From: Neisseria leonii
GTDB lineage: Bacteria; Pseudomonadota; Gammaproteobacteria; Burkholderiales; Neisseriaceae
Assembly (NCBI RefSeq): GCF_028776105.2
Contig: NZ_CP145606.1
Span: 186,001-250,000, forward strand
Length of the DNA stretch: 64,000 nucleotides
Reading direction: 5' to 3'
In this document: positions 38,401-46,868 of the stretch, one piece after another
Layout: each line of letters begins with the position of its first letter
How positions within the stretch are numbered: the first letter of the stretch is position 1
The notes under the pieces: model-generated
Database searches by the model: none
Told to the model about the DNA's origin: nothing
What the model saw: the letters and a program-made list of their open reading frames with translations, nothing else
Position numbers and translations under genes: made by a program

Positions 38401-41400
38401 CGGCAGCATTACCTACGGTCTGAACAAAGACGTTGATCTGACAGGAGACGGTTCGGTGCTGATCGGATCAACCGCGCTGACCAAAGACGGCCTGATCATC
38501 AACAACGGCCCGATGATCACGCACAACGGCAGCCACCTGAAACTGGGCAGCGTAGACGGCAACAACACCGTATCGCCGATCCAGATTCAGGGCGTGGAGA
38601 GCGGCCTGAAGCAAGCCGACGGCAGCCCGGTTACCCTTGCAGAAGCCCAAGGCGAAGTACTGAACAACGCAGTGAACGTGGGCGATTTGAAGAACGCTTC
38701 ACAAACCCTGGTAGACAAAGGCTTCAACATCACGGCCGACCACAGCGCGCTGTCGGGTAATGCCAAAGAAGACACCGTCAAGCTGGGCGAAAAAGTGAAC
38801 TTCACCAGCACCGACAAAAACATCGTCACCACCGTAGCGGACAACGAAATCCGCTATGCGCTGAACACCGACCTGACCCTTGGCGGCAAAGACGGAGTTA
38901 ACGGCAAAGACGGCGTCGACGGCAAGATCGGCATCAACGGCAAAGACGGCTCAGCGGTTGTGATCAACGGCAAAGACGGCTCGATCGGCCTGAACGGCAA
39001 AGACGGCGCGAACGGTCTGACCCTGAAAGGAGCGGACGGAGCACAGGGCGTAGACGGTAAAGGCGGTGCAGACGGCCTGCCGGGCAAAGACGGCGAAACC
39101 CGTCTGGTTTACGAGATCAAAGACCCGACTACAGGCGAACCCGTTACCAAACAGGTAGCGAACCTGGACGACGGCTTGATCTTCACCGGCAACAACGGCA
39201 CCCTGAACCGTCACAAACTGAACACACTGGTAACCGTTGAAGGCGAAGGCGTAAGCAAAGAAGATGCCGAGCGCTTCCGGTCGGCTGCAGGCAACATCAG
39301 CGTAGAAGCGGACGGCGGCAGCAAACTGACCGTCAAACTGAACCGCGATCTCGACCTGACAGAGAAAGGCAGCGTGAAGCTGGGCAACACCGCACTGACA
39401 TCGGACGGCCTGATCATCAACAACGGCCCGATGCTGACGCACGACGGCAACGGCAACTTCAAAGTAGGCAAAGTGGAAGGAGGCCAAGCGTCGCCGGTGA
39501 AGATCACGAACCTTGCCGAAGGTACGGAGGACAGCGATGCGGTGAACCTGTCGCAGCTGAAAGCCGCCCAAGCGGCCGCCACCACCAAAGTGGCCGAAGG
39601 CGACGGCATTATGGTTGAAGAAACCAAGAACAATGACGGCTCGACCACTTACACCGTTACGGCCGTAACAGACGAAGTGACCACCACCATCAATAAAAAC
39701 GGTGAGATTGCAGCCATTACCGGCGGCATTACCGTCACCGGCGGCAAAGGCGAAGCGGACAACCCGGACAGCCTGATTACCGCAGGCGATGTGGCCAAAG
39801 CGATCAACAACAGCGGTTGGAACTTGGCAGCCGAAGGTACAGACGGCGAAGAGCTGGTCAAACCGGGCGACACCGTCACCTTCAAGGCCAAAGACAACCT
39901 CAATGTTACCCGTGAGAACGGCAGCATTACCTACGGTCTGAACAAAGACGTTGATCTGACAGGAGACGGTTCGGTGCTGATCGGATCAACCGCGCTGACC
40001 AAAGACGGCCTGATCATCAACAACGGCCCGATGATCACGCACAACGGCAGCCACCTGAAACTGGGCAGCGTAGACGGCAACAACACCGTATCGCCGATCC
40101 AGATTCAGGGCGTGGAGAGCGGCCTGAAGCAAGCCGACGGCAGCCCGGTTACCCTTGCAGAAGCCCAAGGCGAAGTACTGAACAACGCAGTGAACGTGGG
40201 CGATTTGAAGAACGCTTCACAAACCCTGGTAGACAAAGGCTTCAACATCACGGCCGACCACAGCGCGCTGTCGGGTAATGCCAAAGAAGACACCGTCAAG
40301 CTGGGCGAAAAAGTGAACTTCACCAGCACCGACAAAAACATCGTCACCACCGTAGCGGACAACGAAATCCGCTATGCGCTGAACACCGACCTGACCCTTG
40401 GCGGCAAAGACGGAGTTAACGGCAAAGACGGCGTCGACGGCAAGATCGGCATCAACGGCAAAGACGGCTCAGCGGTTGTGATCAACGGCAAAGACGGCTC
40501 GATCGGCCTGAACGGCAAAGACGGCGCGAACGGTCTGACCCTGAAAGGAGCGGACGGAGCACAGGGCGTAGACGGTAAAGGCGGTGCAGACGGCCTGCCG
40601 GGCAAAGACGGCGAAACCCGTCTGGTTTACGAGATCAAAGACCCGACTACAGGCGAACCCGTTACCAAACAGGTAGCGAACCTGGACGACGGCTTGATCT
40701 TCACCGGCAACAACGGCACCCTGAACCGTCACAAACTGAACACACTGGTAACCGTTGAAGGCGAAGGCGTAAGCAAAGAAGATGCCGAGCGCTTCCGGTC
40801 GGCTGCAGGCAACATCAGCGTAGAAGCGGACGGCGGCAGCAAACTGACCGTCAAACTGAACCGCGATCTCGACCTGACAGAGAAAGGCAGCGTGAAGCTG
40901 GGCAACACCGCACTGACATCGGACGGCCTGATCATCAACAACGGCCCGATGCTGACGCACGACGGCAACGGCAACTTCAAAGTAGGCAAAGTGGAAGGAG
41001 GCCAAGCGTCGCCGGTGAAGATCACGAACCTTGCCGAAGGTACGGAGGACAGCGATGCGGTGAACCTGTCGCAGCTGAAAGCCGCCCAAGCGGCCGCCAC
41101 CACCAAAGTGGCCGAAGGCGACGGCATTATGGTTGAAGAAACCAAGAACAATGACGGCTCGACCACTTACACCGTTACGGCCGTAACAGACGAAGTGACC
41201 ACCACCATCAATAAAAACGGTGAGATTGCAGCCATTACCGGCGGCATTACCGTCACCGGCGGCAAAGGCGAAGCGGACAACCCGGACAGCCTGATTACCG
41301 CAGGCGATGTGGCCAAAGCGATCAACAACAGCGGTTGGAACTTGGCAGCCGAAGGTACAGACGGCGAAGAGCTGGTCAAACCGGGCGACACCGTCACCTT

Positions 41401-44329
41401 CAAGGCCAAAGACAACCTCAATGTTACCCGTGAGAACGGCAGCATTACCTACGGTCTGAACAAAGACGTTGATCTGACAGGAGACGGTTCGGTGCTGATC
41501 GGATCAACCGCGCTGACCAAAGACGGCCTGATCATCAACAACGGCCCGATGATCACGCACAACGGCAGCCACCTGAAACTGGGCAGCGTAGACGGCAACA
41601 ACACCGTATCGCCGATCCAGATTCAGGGCGTGGAGAGCGGCCTGAAGCAAGCCGACGGCAGCCCGGTTACCCTTGCAGAAGCCCAAGGCGAAGTACTGAA
41701 CAACGCAGTGAACGTGGGCGATTTGAAGAACGCTTCACAAACCCTGGTAGACAAAGGCTTCAACATCACGGCCGACCACAGCGCGCTGTCGGGTAATGCC
41801 AAAGAAGACACCGTCAAGCTGGGCGAAAAAGTGAACTTCACCAGCACCGACAAAAACATCGTCACCACCGTAGCGGACAACGAAATCCGCTATGCGCTGA
41901 ACACCGACCTGACCCTTGGCGGCAAAGACGGAGTTAACGGCAAAGACGGCGTCGACGGCAAGATCGGCATCAACGGCAAAGACGGCTCAGCGGTTGTGAT
42001 CAACGGCAAAGACGGCTCGATCGGCCTGAACGGCAAAGACGGCGCGAACGGTCTGACCCTGAAAGGAGCGGACGGAGCACAGGGCGTAGACGGTAAAGGC
42101 GGTGCAGACGGCCTGCCGGGCAAAGACGGCGAAACCCGTCTGGTTTACGAGATCAAAGACCCGACTACAGGCGAACCCGTTACCAAACAGGTAGCGAACC
42201 TGGACGACGGCTTGATCTTCACCGGCAACAACGGCACCCTGAACCGTCACAAACTGAACACACTGGTAACCGTTGAAGGCGAAGGCGTAAGCAAAGAAGA
42301 TGCCGAGCGCTTCCGGTCGGCTGCAGGCAACATCAGCGTAGAAGCGGACGGCGGCAGCAAACTGACCGTCAAACTGAACCGCGATCTCGACCTGACAGAG
42401 AAAGGCAGCGTGAAGCTGGGCAACACCGCACTGACATCGGACGGCCTGATCATCAACAACGGCCCGATGCTGACGCACGACGGCAACGGCAACTTCAAAG
42501 TAGGCAAAGTGGAAGGAGGCCAAGCGTCGCCGGTGAAGATCACGAACCTTGCCGAAGGTACGGAGGACAGCGATGCGGTGAACCTGTCGCAGCTGAAAGC
42601 CGCCCAAGCGGCCGCCACCACCAAAGTGGCCGAAGGCGACGGCATTATGGTTGAAGAAACCAAGAACAATGACGGCTCGACCACTTACACCGTTACGGCC
42701 GTAACAGACGAAGTGACCACCACCATCAATAAAAACGGTGAGATTGCAGCCATTACCGGCGGCATTACCGTCACCGGCGGCAAAGGCGAAGCGGACAACC
42801 CGGACAGCCTGATTACCGCAGGCGATGTGGCGAAAGCCATCAACAACTCAGGTTGGAACTTGGCAGTGGACGGCACAGACGGTAAAGAGCTGATTAACCC
42901 GGCCGATACCGTCACCTTCAAAGCCAAGAACAACATTACTGTTGAGCGTGACGGTGCCAACATCACTTACGGCCTGAACAAAGATGTTGATCTGACCAAA
43001 GACGGCAGCCTGACCATCGGCGACACCAAACTGGACGGCAACAGCCTGAAAGTGGGTGGCAACAACCCGGTTACCATTGACGGCGATAAAGGCACCATCG
43101 GCGGTTTGACCAACAAAACTTGGGATCCGAATAAGATCACATCAGGTCAGGCGGCAACCGAAGATCAGCTGAAACAGGCTGTCTCCGATGCGGTCGACAG
43201 TATCGGCTTCACCCTGAAAACCTCTGCGGCCGACGGCGGCAAGAAAACATTGGGTGACGACGAGGTCATTAAATCGGGTCAGGCGGTCGAACTGGTGGCC
43301 GGTAACAACATGATTGTGAAACAGGAAGCCGGCGGCAAAGTTACCTTTGCCACCACTGCCGACCTGAAAGCCGATACCGTTACCGTCGGCGAAAAAGGCG
43401 AGCCGGGTAAAGACGGCAAAGACGGTACCATCGGTGTCAACGGTAAAGACGGCTCTGCGGTTGTGATCAACGGCAAAGACGGCTCGATCGGCCTGAACGG
43501 TAAAGACGGTGCAAACGGTCTGACCCTGAAAGGTGCTGACGGTGCGCAGGGTGTTAACGGTCAAGACGGCGCAGACGGCCTGCCGGGTCAAAATGGCGAA
43601 ACCCGTCTGGTTTATGAAACCAAAGACAAAGACGGCAACACCAAAACCAACCAGGTTGCCAACTTGGACGACGGCTTAATCTTCACCGGCAACAACGGCG
43701 AACTGAACCGTCACAAGCTGAACACACTGGTTACCGTTAAAGGCGAAGGCGTTGATAAAGACCAATCGGCCGCCTTCCAATCAGCCGCAGGCAACATCAA
43801 TGTCAAAGCTGACGGTAACGGTACCTTGGAAGTTCAGCTTGCCAAAGATGTGAAAGTGGGCAGCGTAACGGCGAATACCGTTACTGCGAATACCGTTACT
43901 GCGGGTAACACCACCGTCAATACAGACGGCATCACCATCGGCGGCAGCAACGGTGCAGCCCCTGTGAGCCTGACGGGCAGCGGTCTGAACAACGGCGGCA
44001 ACCGCATCACCAATGTGGCGCCGGGTGTGGCGGATACCGATGCGGTGAATGTCGGTCAGTTGAAGCGGTTGGGCGGCGATATGGCGGCCATCGGTAAGAA
44101 AGCCTATGCCGGTGTGGCCGGTGCGATTGCCCAAAGCTCGATTCCGCAGGTTACCCGTCCGGGTGTAACCGGTTTCGGTATCGGTGGCGGCCACTACGGC
44201 GGCCAATCGGCTGTTGCCATCGGTATGTCGTCCATGAGTGACGGCGGCAACTGGATTATCAAAGGCAATGTGTCCACCAACACCAACGGTACGGTGGGTA
44301 TCGGAGCCGGTGCACTGTATCAGTGGTAA
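32414..44329 (+). CDS. Giant trimeric autotransporter adhesin
   Basis: A single open frame of 3,971 residues encoding a surface-exposed, self-trimerising type Vc adhesin. It begins with an extended signal peptide (MNHIYKVVFNKTTNTFTAVA, then the hydrophobic core ISYAVFAALGFGLAAQAHA). Residues about 45-540 form a YadA-like head of repeated S/A-x-A-x-G units (SIAIGET, SVAVGYK, SVALGET, ALAVGRG) closed by neck motifs DAINGSQLY. The stalk follows, with many necks (DAVNVSQLK), tryptophan-ring domains (SGWNL) and collagen-like GKDG runs. Three and a third 506-residue repeats span about 1804-3473. The last 75 residues, from KKAYAGVAGAIAQSSIPQ to the terminal GALYQW, are the membrane anchor with final aromatic residue. 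ATG 32414 is chosen because GAGGAAA lies upstream and the signal type fits; an open frame extends further upstream. Host-cell or matrix binding is inferred. Confidence 0.96.
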   Translation: MNHIYKVVFNKTTNTFTAVAEFAKSQGKDNTVSQGAGGAAVETVKSARITPISYAVFAALGFGLAAQAHATAANSFYDTADYSSIAIGETSVSMQGASAYSEQVNADKPNMAAGSHHSIAIGGLASTRYTWYGTALGFNASVASPARTQALGSDGAAMNSGSSKGNVALGAYSIAGETNTGQEAQSFTVGGKTYTFAGAPTANTSVLAVGSGRTVQEATGQRTLVPGGGNLGNAQRWTDVTKASDDYKYRQIQYVAAGRVAADSTDAINGSQLYQVLEVAKNSSGAAVPNNYFHVNEWRTDQPAGDPATNYGPIDAKGGATGQYALAAGKDNKASGMHSVAVGYKNTAGGLNSVLVGVENETPVLGQLDTSQSTTVVGSQNKAMTKDGTATIIGYQNKIEAADAKTSIKDSIAIGSRNTISGESSVALGETNKVNTNYAAALGRYNEIDAKSESALAVGRRNIITNGEHAYALGNNNTVSAPTALAVGRGNQVSASQSAALGFRNNVRTDNTFVLGSDTAPTQANSVVLGAGSTDRAATTESQATLNGLTYGTFAGQGSAAKGVVSVGKAGGERQLINVAAGKISATSTDAINGSQLYATNQVLGNAANAVVQNFGGNARLNPNKQGDITFTNIGGTGKNTVHEAVAAARTEVQSGKNTNVAAPASGANGQKIYKVDAWDTTVRAGDGISVSPDNNQTAYTRDYTIALSQQVKDDINKGKAAKDAVDTKGITFNGDSGTDVTRKLGEALAVKGNAKNARDLTDGNIGVVSSAADNALYVKLNKNLNLTNQGSVTLGGTKLNSDGLNITGGPSVTKNGINAGNKTISGVADGVNNDDAVNVKQLKAAKTEVVAGENVTVEPSQGSDGNPKYTVSAKDTSAKVTVADNSKLTVANKGTAKEGTADVTNFELDLSQSAKDSLAKADTAVQSFTTSVNGQTAQTVRDNGNVNFVNGNATTARNVNGGDIAFDVKTDNTTIKVDGGVVKANTVALNVAGGKVTAPTTTGALVTADDVANAINKSGWNLKAGFEATGEQINPSDSVTFKAGKNLKVERDGSQITYATKDDVSFDSVTLGHDSNVKLTDDGEGNLMVGGDKGPPIKITNLAAGENDEDAVNVSQLKTAKTVVQEGKNTKVTKTQGADKQDVYTVDAWDTKVAAADGAAVTVASKDDDNAKTRNYTIDLSQAIKEQIAKEESVVGEGNITVAENGTNQTGGKEYKVTLNKNVNLGDDGSLIVGPVTINKDGINAGNKSITNVEAGKNPTDAVNVDQLTKAAAAAKTEVKAGTNVTVDTDTTTGANGQTIYTVNAWDTTATGSEAITVTPTDEASDTSARTRAYAIDLSGKTKEDIQKGVDAKNAVDTQGITFAGDTGNSVTRKLGETVNVKGNAAGADNLTDGNIGVVADGTDTLTVKLNKDVNLTQDGSLTIGGTRLNGKNLTVGGANPVVINGDNGTVNGLTNKTFNPNAIVSGQAATEDQLKNVYDHADKGWNIQANNDTASRVAPGGTVQFINGKNIAITRNGNDITVATADDVAFNQVTANEVKIGPVTIHSDGINAGSKQIKNVADGTDPNDAVNVSQLTKAAAAATTELEDGKNTKVGSRRGDNGQTIYKVDAWDTTASAGSEAVTVTPTGQASNADEKTRAYAIDLSDKSKQSLAKADTAVQRFTTSVNGETVQTIDQTNNEVKFVDGNATTAQNQNGAIAFDVETDGTTVKVDGGKLAVNTGNITTEGNKAKSDSPETSIATVGDVVNAVNNAGFTLKTSANGGSKESGADEVIKAGGIVDMAAGKNLTVKQEENGKVTYGLNRDLDLTENGSVKLGNTALTADGLIINNGPMLTHDGEGNFKVGKVEGGQASPVKITNLAEGTEDSDAVNLSQLKAAQAAATTKVAEGDGIMVEETKNNDGSTTYTVTAVTDEVTTTINKNGEIAAITGGITVTGGKGEADNPDSLITAGDVAKAINNSGWNLAAEGTDGEELVKPGDTVTFKAKDNLNVTRENGSITYGLNKDVDLTGDGSVLIGSTALTKDGLIINNGPMITHNGSHLKLGSVDGNNTVSPIQIQGVESGLKQADGSPVTLAEAQGEVLNNAVNVGDLKNASQTLVDKGFNITADHSALSGNAKEDTVKLGEKVNFTSTDKNIVTTVADNEIRYALNTDLTLGGKDGVNGKDGVDGKIGINGKDGSAVVINGKDGSIGLNGKDGANGLTLKGADGAQGVDGKGGADGLPGKDGETRLVYEIKDPTTGEPVTKQVANLDDGLIFTGNNGTLNRHKLNTLVTVEGEGVSKEDAERFRSAAGNISVEADGGSKLTVKLNRDLDLTEKGSVKLGNTALTSDGLIINNGPMLTHDGNGNFKVGKVEGGQASPVKITNLAEGTEDSDAVNLSQLKAAQAAATTKVAEGDGIMVEETKNNDGSTTYTVTAVTDEVTTTINKNGEIAAITGGITVTGGKGEADNPDSLITAGDVAKAINNSGWNLAAEGTDGEELVKPGDTVTFKAKDNLNVTRENGSITYGLNKDVDLTGDGSVLIGSTALTKDGLIINNGPMITHNGSHLKLGSVDGNNTVSPIQIQGVESGLKQADGSPVTLAEAQGEVLNNAVNVGDLKNASQTLVDKGFNITADHSALSGNAKEDTVKLGEKVNFTSTDKNIVTTVADNEIRYALNTDLTLGGKDGVNGKDGVDGKIGINGKDGSAVVINGKDGSIGLNGKDGANGLTLKGADGAQGVDGKGGADGLPGKDGETRLVYEIKDPTTGEPVTKQVANLDDGLIFTGNNGTLNRHKLNTLVTVEGEGVSKEDAERFRSAAGNISVEADGGSKLTVKLNRDLDLTEKGSVKLGNTALTSDGLIINNGPMLTHDGNGNFKVGKVEGGQASPVKITNLAEGTEDSDAVNLSQLKAAQAAATTKVAEGDGIMVEETKNNDGSTTYTVTAVTDEVTTTINKNGEIAAITGGITVTGGKGEADNPDSLITAGDVAKAINNSGWNLAAEGTDGEELVKPGDTVTFKAKDNLNVTRENGSITYGLNKDVDLTGDGSVLIGSTALTKDGLIINNGPMITHNGSHLKLGSVDGNNTVSPIQIQGVESGLKQADGSPVTLAEAQGEVLNNAVNVGDLKNASQTLVDKGFNITADHSALSGNAKEDTVKLGEKVNFTSTDKNIVTTVADNEIRYALNTDLTLGGKDGVNGKDGVDGKIGINGKDGSAVVINGKDGSIGLNGKDGANGLTLKGADGAQGVDGKGGADGLPGKDGETRLVYEIKDPTTGEPVTKQVANLDDGLIFTGNNGTLNRHKLNTLVTVEGEGVSKEDAERFRSAAGNISVEADGGSKLTVKLNRDLDLTEKGSVKLGNTALTSDGLIINNGPMLTHDGNGNFKVGKVEGGQASPVKITNLAEGTEDSDAVNLSQLKAAQAAATTKVAEGDGIMVEETKNNDGSTTYTVTAVTDEVTTTINKNGEIAAITGGITVTGGKGEADNPDSLITAGDVAKAINNSGWNLAVDGTDGKELINPADTVTFKAKNNITVERDGANITYGLNKDVDLTKDGSLTIGDTKLDGNSLKVGGNNPVTIDGDKGTIGGLTNKTWDPNKITSGQAATEDQLKQAVSDAVDSIGFTLKTSAADGGKKTLGDDEVIKSGQAVELVAGNNMIVKQEAGGKVTFATTADLKADTVTVGEKGEPGKDGKDGTIGVNGKDGSAVVINGKDGSIGLNGKDGANGLTLKGADGAQGVNGQDGADGLPGQNGETRLVYETKDKDGNTKTNQVANLDDGLIFTGNNGELNRHKLNTLVTVKGEGVDKDQSAAFQSAAGNINVKADGNGTLEVQLAKDVKVGSVTANTVTANTVTAGNTTVNTDGITIGGSNGAAPVSLTGSGLNNGGNRITNVAPGVADTDAVNVGQLKRLGGDMAAIGKKAYAGVAGAIAQSSIPQVTRPGVTGFGIGGGHYGGQSAVAIGMSSMSDGGNWIIKGNVSTNTNGTVGIGAGALYQW
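37823..42832 (+). repeat. 1,518-bp tandem repeats in the adhesin stalk
   Basis: Units begin at 37823, 39341, 40859 and 42377, each exactly 1,518 bases (506 codons); the fourth is cut at about 42832. Copies 2 and 3 looked the same base for base where I compared them; copy 1 differs from copy 2 at a few positions only in its first 160 bases. Each unit contains neck, tryptophan-ring and collagen-like GKDG parts, so gain or loss of a unit keeps the frame and changes stalk length. Confidence 0.95.
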
Positions 44330-44346
44330 TCCGGACGGCATGAAGC

Positions 44347-44378
44347 AAAACAGGGCATATTTGCCCTGTTTTTTTTTA
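44347..44378 (+). terminator. Terminator after the adhesin
   Basis: AAACAGGGCA pairs with TGCCCTGTTT (loop TATT), then about ten T residues. Confidence 0.85.
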
Positions 44379-44567
44379 TCGGTATGGCCGGTTGATTGAC
44401 CGGTTGGCGGTGTATGGCCGGTTATGCTGTTCTTTCGGAGAGGGGGTGTTCAGGCCGAGATAGGGCGGGTATGCAGACAGATTGGGTATGACACAGTCCC
44501 GAAAGCGGTTTTTCAGACGGCCTGAGTACGGTGCGGATAATGGGGAGTGGCGGAGAAGGCGGCGGTT

Positions 44568-45233
44568 TCAGTTGGCGGATTTGTCCGGCCGTGGTCCGGG
44601 CGGAAGGGTAATGTTCGGCAGGTTCCAGCCCCGGTATACCGCCAGCATACGCACGGTAAAAATCAGCAGCAGGGTGGCGACGTCGCGCAGCCATAGCGAG
44701 ATGCCCGCATGGCGCATGAGCAGGTAGGCAATGCCGCCGCTTAATGCCGCTGTAATGTAGATTTCCTTGTGCAGCAGCAGCGGCAGCTGGCGGCAGAAGA
44801 CATCGCGCATCATGCCGCCGGCAACGGCGGTGATGATGCCCATCAGCAGCACAACGGGCAGGGGCATATTCTGTGCCAGTGCCGCTTCGATGCCGATAAC
44901 GGTAAACGCCGCCAGCCCGAGCGCGTCAAACCAGCGCATCGCGCGGTCGAGCTTTTCAAACCAATGGTAGAAAATCTGAACCGTAATCGATGTGGCGCAA
45001 ATCAGATACAGATAATTCAAATCGTGCAGCCAGAAAATCGGGTGGCGGTCGAGCAGCAGATCGCGCAGGGTGCCGCCGCCGACGGCGCCGACGCACGAAA
45101 CCAGAAGTGCGCCGAAAATATCCAGATTCAGGCGTTTGGCCAATACGGTGGCGGCGGCCGAGCAGGCAAAAATCCCCACCATGTCGAGCGTGTAAATAAT
45201 CAGGTTTTCCGGGGGCAGGGCAATGGTCTGCAT
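44568..45233 (-). CDS. TRIC-like cation channel family protein (UPF0126)
   Basis: A 221-residue inner-membrane protein with about seven helices and the internal duplication of the family: FGALLVSCVGAVGGGTLRDL in the first half and VLLMGIITAVAGGMMRDVFC in the second, both with the conserved G-G-G-x-x-R-D motif. Bacterial members form potassium or glycine-linked channels; the physiological role here is unknown. Monocistronic, leftward, convergent with the adhesin. Confidence 0.9.
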   Translation of the reverse strand: MQTIALPPENLIIYTLDMVGIFACSAAATVLAKRLNLDIFGALLVSCVGAVGGGTLRDLLLDRHPIFWLHDLNYLYLICATSITVQIFYHWFEKLDRAMRWFDALGLAAFTVIGIEAALAQNMPLPVVLLMGIITAVAGGMMRDVFCRQLPLLLHKEIYITAALSGGIAYLLMRHAGISLWLRDVATLLLIFTVRMLAVYRGWNLPNITLPPGPRPDKSAN

Positions 45234-45308
45234 GAGGCGGCGGACGGGTAAAAAAAACGGTGATTATAATGGAAAAAACGGCCCGCAGAACGGGCATGCC
45301 GGTGCGCA

Positions 45309-45353
45309 GAGGCCGTCTGAAACAGCCGGTATGCCGTTTTTCAGACGGCCTTT
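45309..45353. terminator. Inverted uptake-sequence pair upstream of xthA
   Basis: GGCCGTCTGAAA faces TTTCAGACGGCC followed by TTTT, in the divergent region between the channel gene and xthA. Its terminator role there is doubtful. Confidence 0.5.
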
Positions 45354-45410
45354 TGCCAAAGCGGGCAAACCGCCGTATCATGCGCCCTTTGGCCGAGGAA
45401 CGGATTTGTC

Positions 45411-46178
45411 ATGAAAATTGCCACTTGGAACGTCAATTCGCTGAATGTGCGCCTGCCGCAGGTACTCGACTGGCTGCACACGCACCAACCCGATGTGCTG
45501 GCTTTGCAGGAATTGAAACTCGATCAGGACAAATTCCCCGCCGCCGCCGTCGAAATGGCGGGTTACCGCGCGGTGTGGAGCGGGCAGAAAACGTATAACG
45601 GCGTGGCTTTGTTGGCCAAACAGGAAATCGCCGATGTGCATACAGGCCTGCCCGCGCTGCCCGACGATGAACAGCGGCGTGTATTGGCCGCCACGATTGA
45701 TGGCGTACGCGTGATTAATGTTTACTGCGTGAACGGCGAAGCCTTGGACAGCCCGAAATTCCAATACAAACAGCAATGGTTTGCCGCCCTGAACGAATTT
45801 GTGCGCGGACAGTTGGCGCAGTATCCCGAGTTGGTGCTGCTGGGCGATTTCAATATCGCGCCGGCCGATGCGGACTGTTACGACCCGCAAAAATGGCATG
45901 AAAAAATCCATTGTTCTTCGACAGAGCGCGCGTGGTTTGCCGCGCTGCTGGATTTGGGCTTGACCGACAGCCTGCGCCGGATTTATCCCGAAGGCGCGTT
46001 TTACACCTGGTGGGACTATCGCGGCGCAATGTTCCGGCGCAAACAGGGGCTGCGCATCGACCACATCTTAATCAGCCAAGCCCTGTGCGGTCGTCTGAAT
46101 GATGTACAGGTGGATACCGTGGCGCGCGCCCAGGAGCGTCCCAGCGATCATGCGCCCGTGTGGGCGGCATTCGGCTGA
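45411..46178 (+). CDS. xthA: Exonuclease III
   Basis: A 255-residue AP endonuclease and 3'-exonuclease of base excision repair. The catalytic motifs are clear: IATWNVNSLNVRLPQ at the N-terminus with LQELKLDQ (metal-binding glutamate), LLGDFNIAP in the middle (catalytic aspartate and asparagine), and RIDHILIS and SDHAPVWA at the end. AGGAA lies 10 bases upstream of ATG. The next feature is the CAU tRNA gene. Confidence 0.96.
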   Translation: MKIATWNVNSLNVRLPQVLDWLHTHQPDVLALQELKLDQDKFPAAAVEMAGYRAVWSGQKTYNGVALLAKQEIADVHTGLPALPDDEQRRVLAATIDGVRVINVYCVNGEALDSPKFQYKQQWFAALNEFVRGQLAQYPELVLLGDFNIAPADADCYDPQKWHEKIHCSSTERAWFAALLDLGLTDSLRRIYPEGAFYTWWDYRGAMFRRKQGLRIDHILISQALCGRLNDVQVDTVARAQERPSDHAPVWAAFG

Positions 46179-46238
46179 GGACAAAGCCGCTTGCCGCAGG
46201 GGGGAATAAACGCTAAAATGCGCGGCTAATCCGTTTTC

Positions 46239-46314
<76 letters not shown>

Positions 46315-46320
46315 TATAAA

Positions 46321-46356
46321 AAACCGCTTGAAACGCTGATTTCAGGCGGTTTTTAT
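46321..46356 (+). terminator. Terminator hairpin after the tRNA
   Basis: AAACCGCTTGAAA pairs with TTTCAGGCGGTTT and is followed by T residues. A related hairpin follows the duplicated tRNA end at 46818. Confidence 0.75.
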
Positions 46357-46712
46357 TTTTGCCCATCTGCAATTGCCCGTTTTTTTGTTCTACATTGGTT
46401 CGTTTTTTCGTTTGGATTTTGTGCAAAAAATTCCTTCGTCGGCTGCACCAGTTTTCCTTTTCTGTGTCTCACTAATGCGTTGTCATGTTGCTGTTTTTGT
46501 GGCCAAGTAAATTTTTTGCCGCACTCAATCCGGCTTCCTCATCTTTATCCGTTCCGCCTTGGCCCGTATATCCCTGAATGGAAATCCGCTTTTATCTACA
46601 TTTGCTCTTTTTCCTGCCCGGTTAATTCTGTATCTCAATTGGTTGTAGTTGATAGGTTGCCCATTTTTACGAACGAACAAAAATCATGATTCGCCCCGTT
46701 CCGCTCCTCAAT
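46353..46712 (-). pseudogene. Tyrosine-recombinase (phage-type integrase) remnant
   Basis: Read leftward, three frames in turn give the C-terminal part of a P4/phage-like integrase: RKNGQPINYNQLRYRINRAG and then GFPFRDIRAKA (about 46675-46556), next TDKDEEAGLSAAKNLLGHKN with NSNMTTH (about 46552-46475), and finally VRHRKGKLVQPTKEFFAQNP running to a stop near 46355. The R of RDIRAKA and the H of LLGH are catalytic-region residues; the catalytic Tyr expected after TTH is lost at the second frameshift. Everything before it, about 250 residues of the enzyme, is gone. It lies against the tRNA 3' end, the normal place for an integrase, inside the duplicated attachment sites. Confidence 0.85.
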
Positions 46713-46776
46713 CATTTTTCTGATCACATCAGCAAAAATTCCGACAACGGCAATTCCCAATTTCTGCCCACTTTTC

Positions 46777-46813
46777 CCCTTGGCCGTGGGTTCGAAACCC
46801 ACCGGACCCACCA
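46777..46813 (+). repeat. Duplicated tRNA 3' end (attachment site)
   Basis: Thirty-seven bases matching the tRNA from 46278 to 46314 (CCCTTGG, T loop, acceptor, CCA) with one T-to-C difference. It is not a full tRNA. It marks the far boundary of an element that had inserted at the tRNA. Confidence 0.92.
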
Positions 46814-46817
46814 GATG

Positions 46818-46852
46818 AAAGCCGCTTGGACTGTGTGCCAGGCGGCTTTTTT
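46818..46852 (+). terminator. Hairpin after the duplicated tRNA end
   Basis: AAAGCCGCTTGG pairs with CCAGGCGGCTTT followed by T residues; likely the original tRNA terminator displaced by the insertion. Also serves the end of the leftward DUF2322 gene. Confidence 0.7.
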
Positions 46853-46868
46853 GCGGCGGTGCCATTCC

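Noticed and set aside
38951..43591. Many repeated minus-strand open frames inside the adhesin
   Set aside because: They are shadows of the repeated, GC-rich adhesin codons and lack start signals.
46777..46813. Second tRNA gene
   Set aside because: Only the 3' part is present, without D arm, anticodon arm or 5' acceptor strand.
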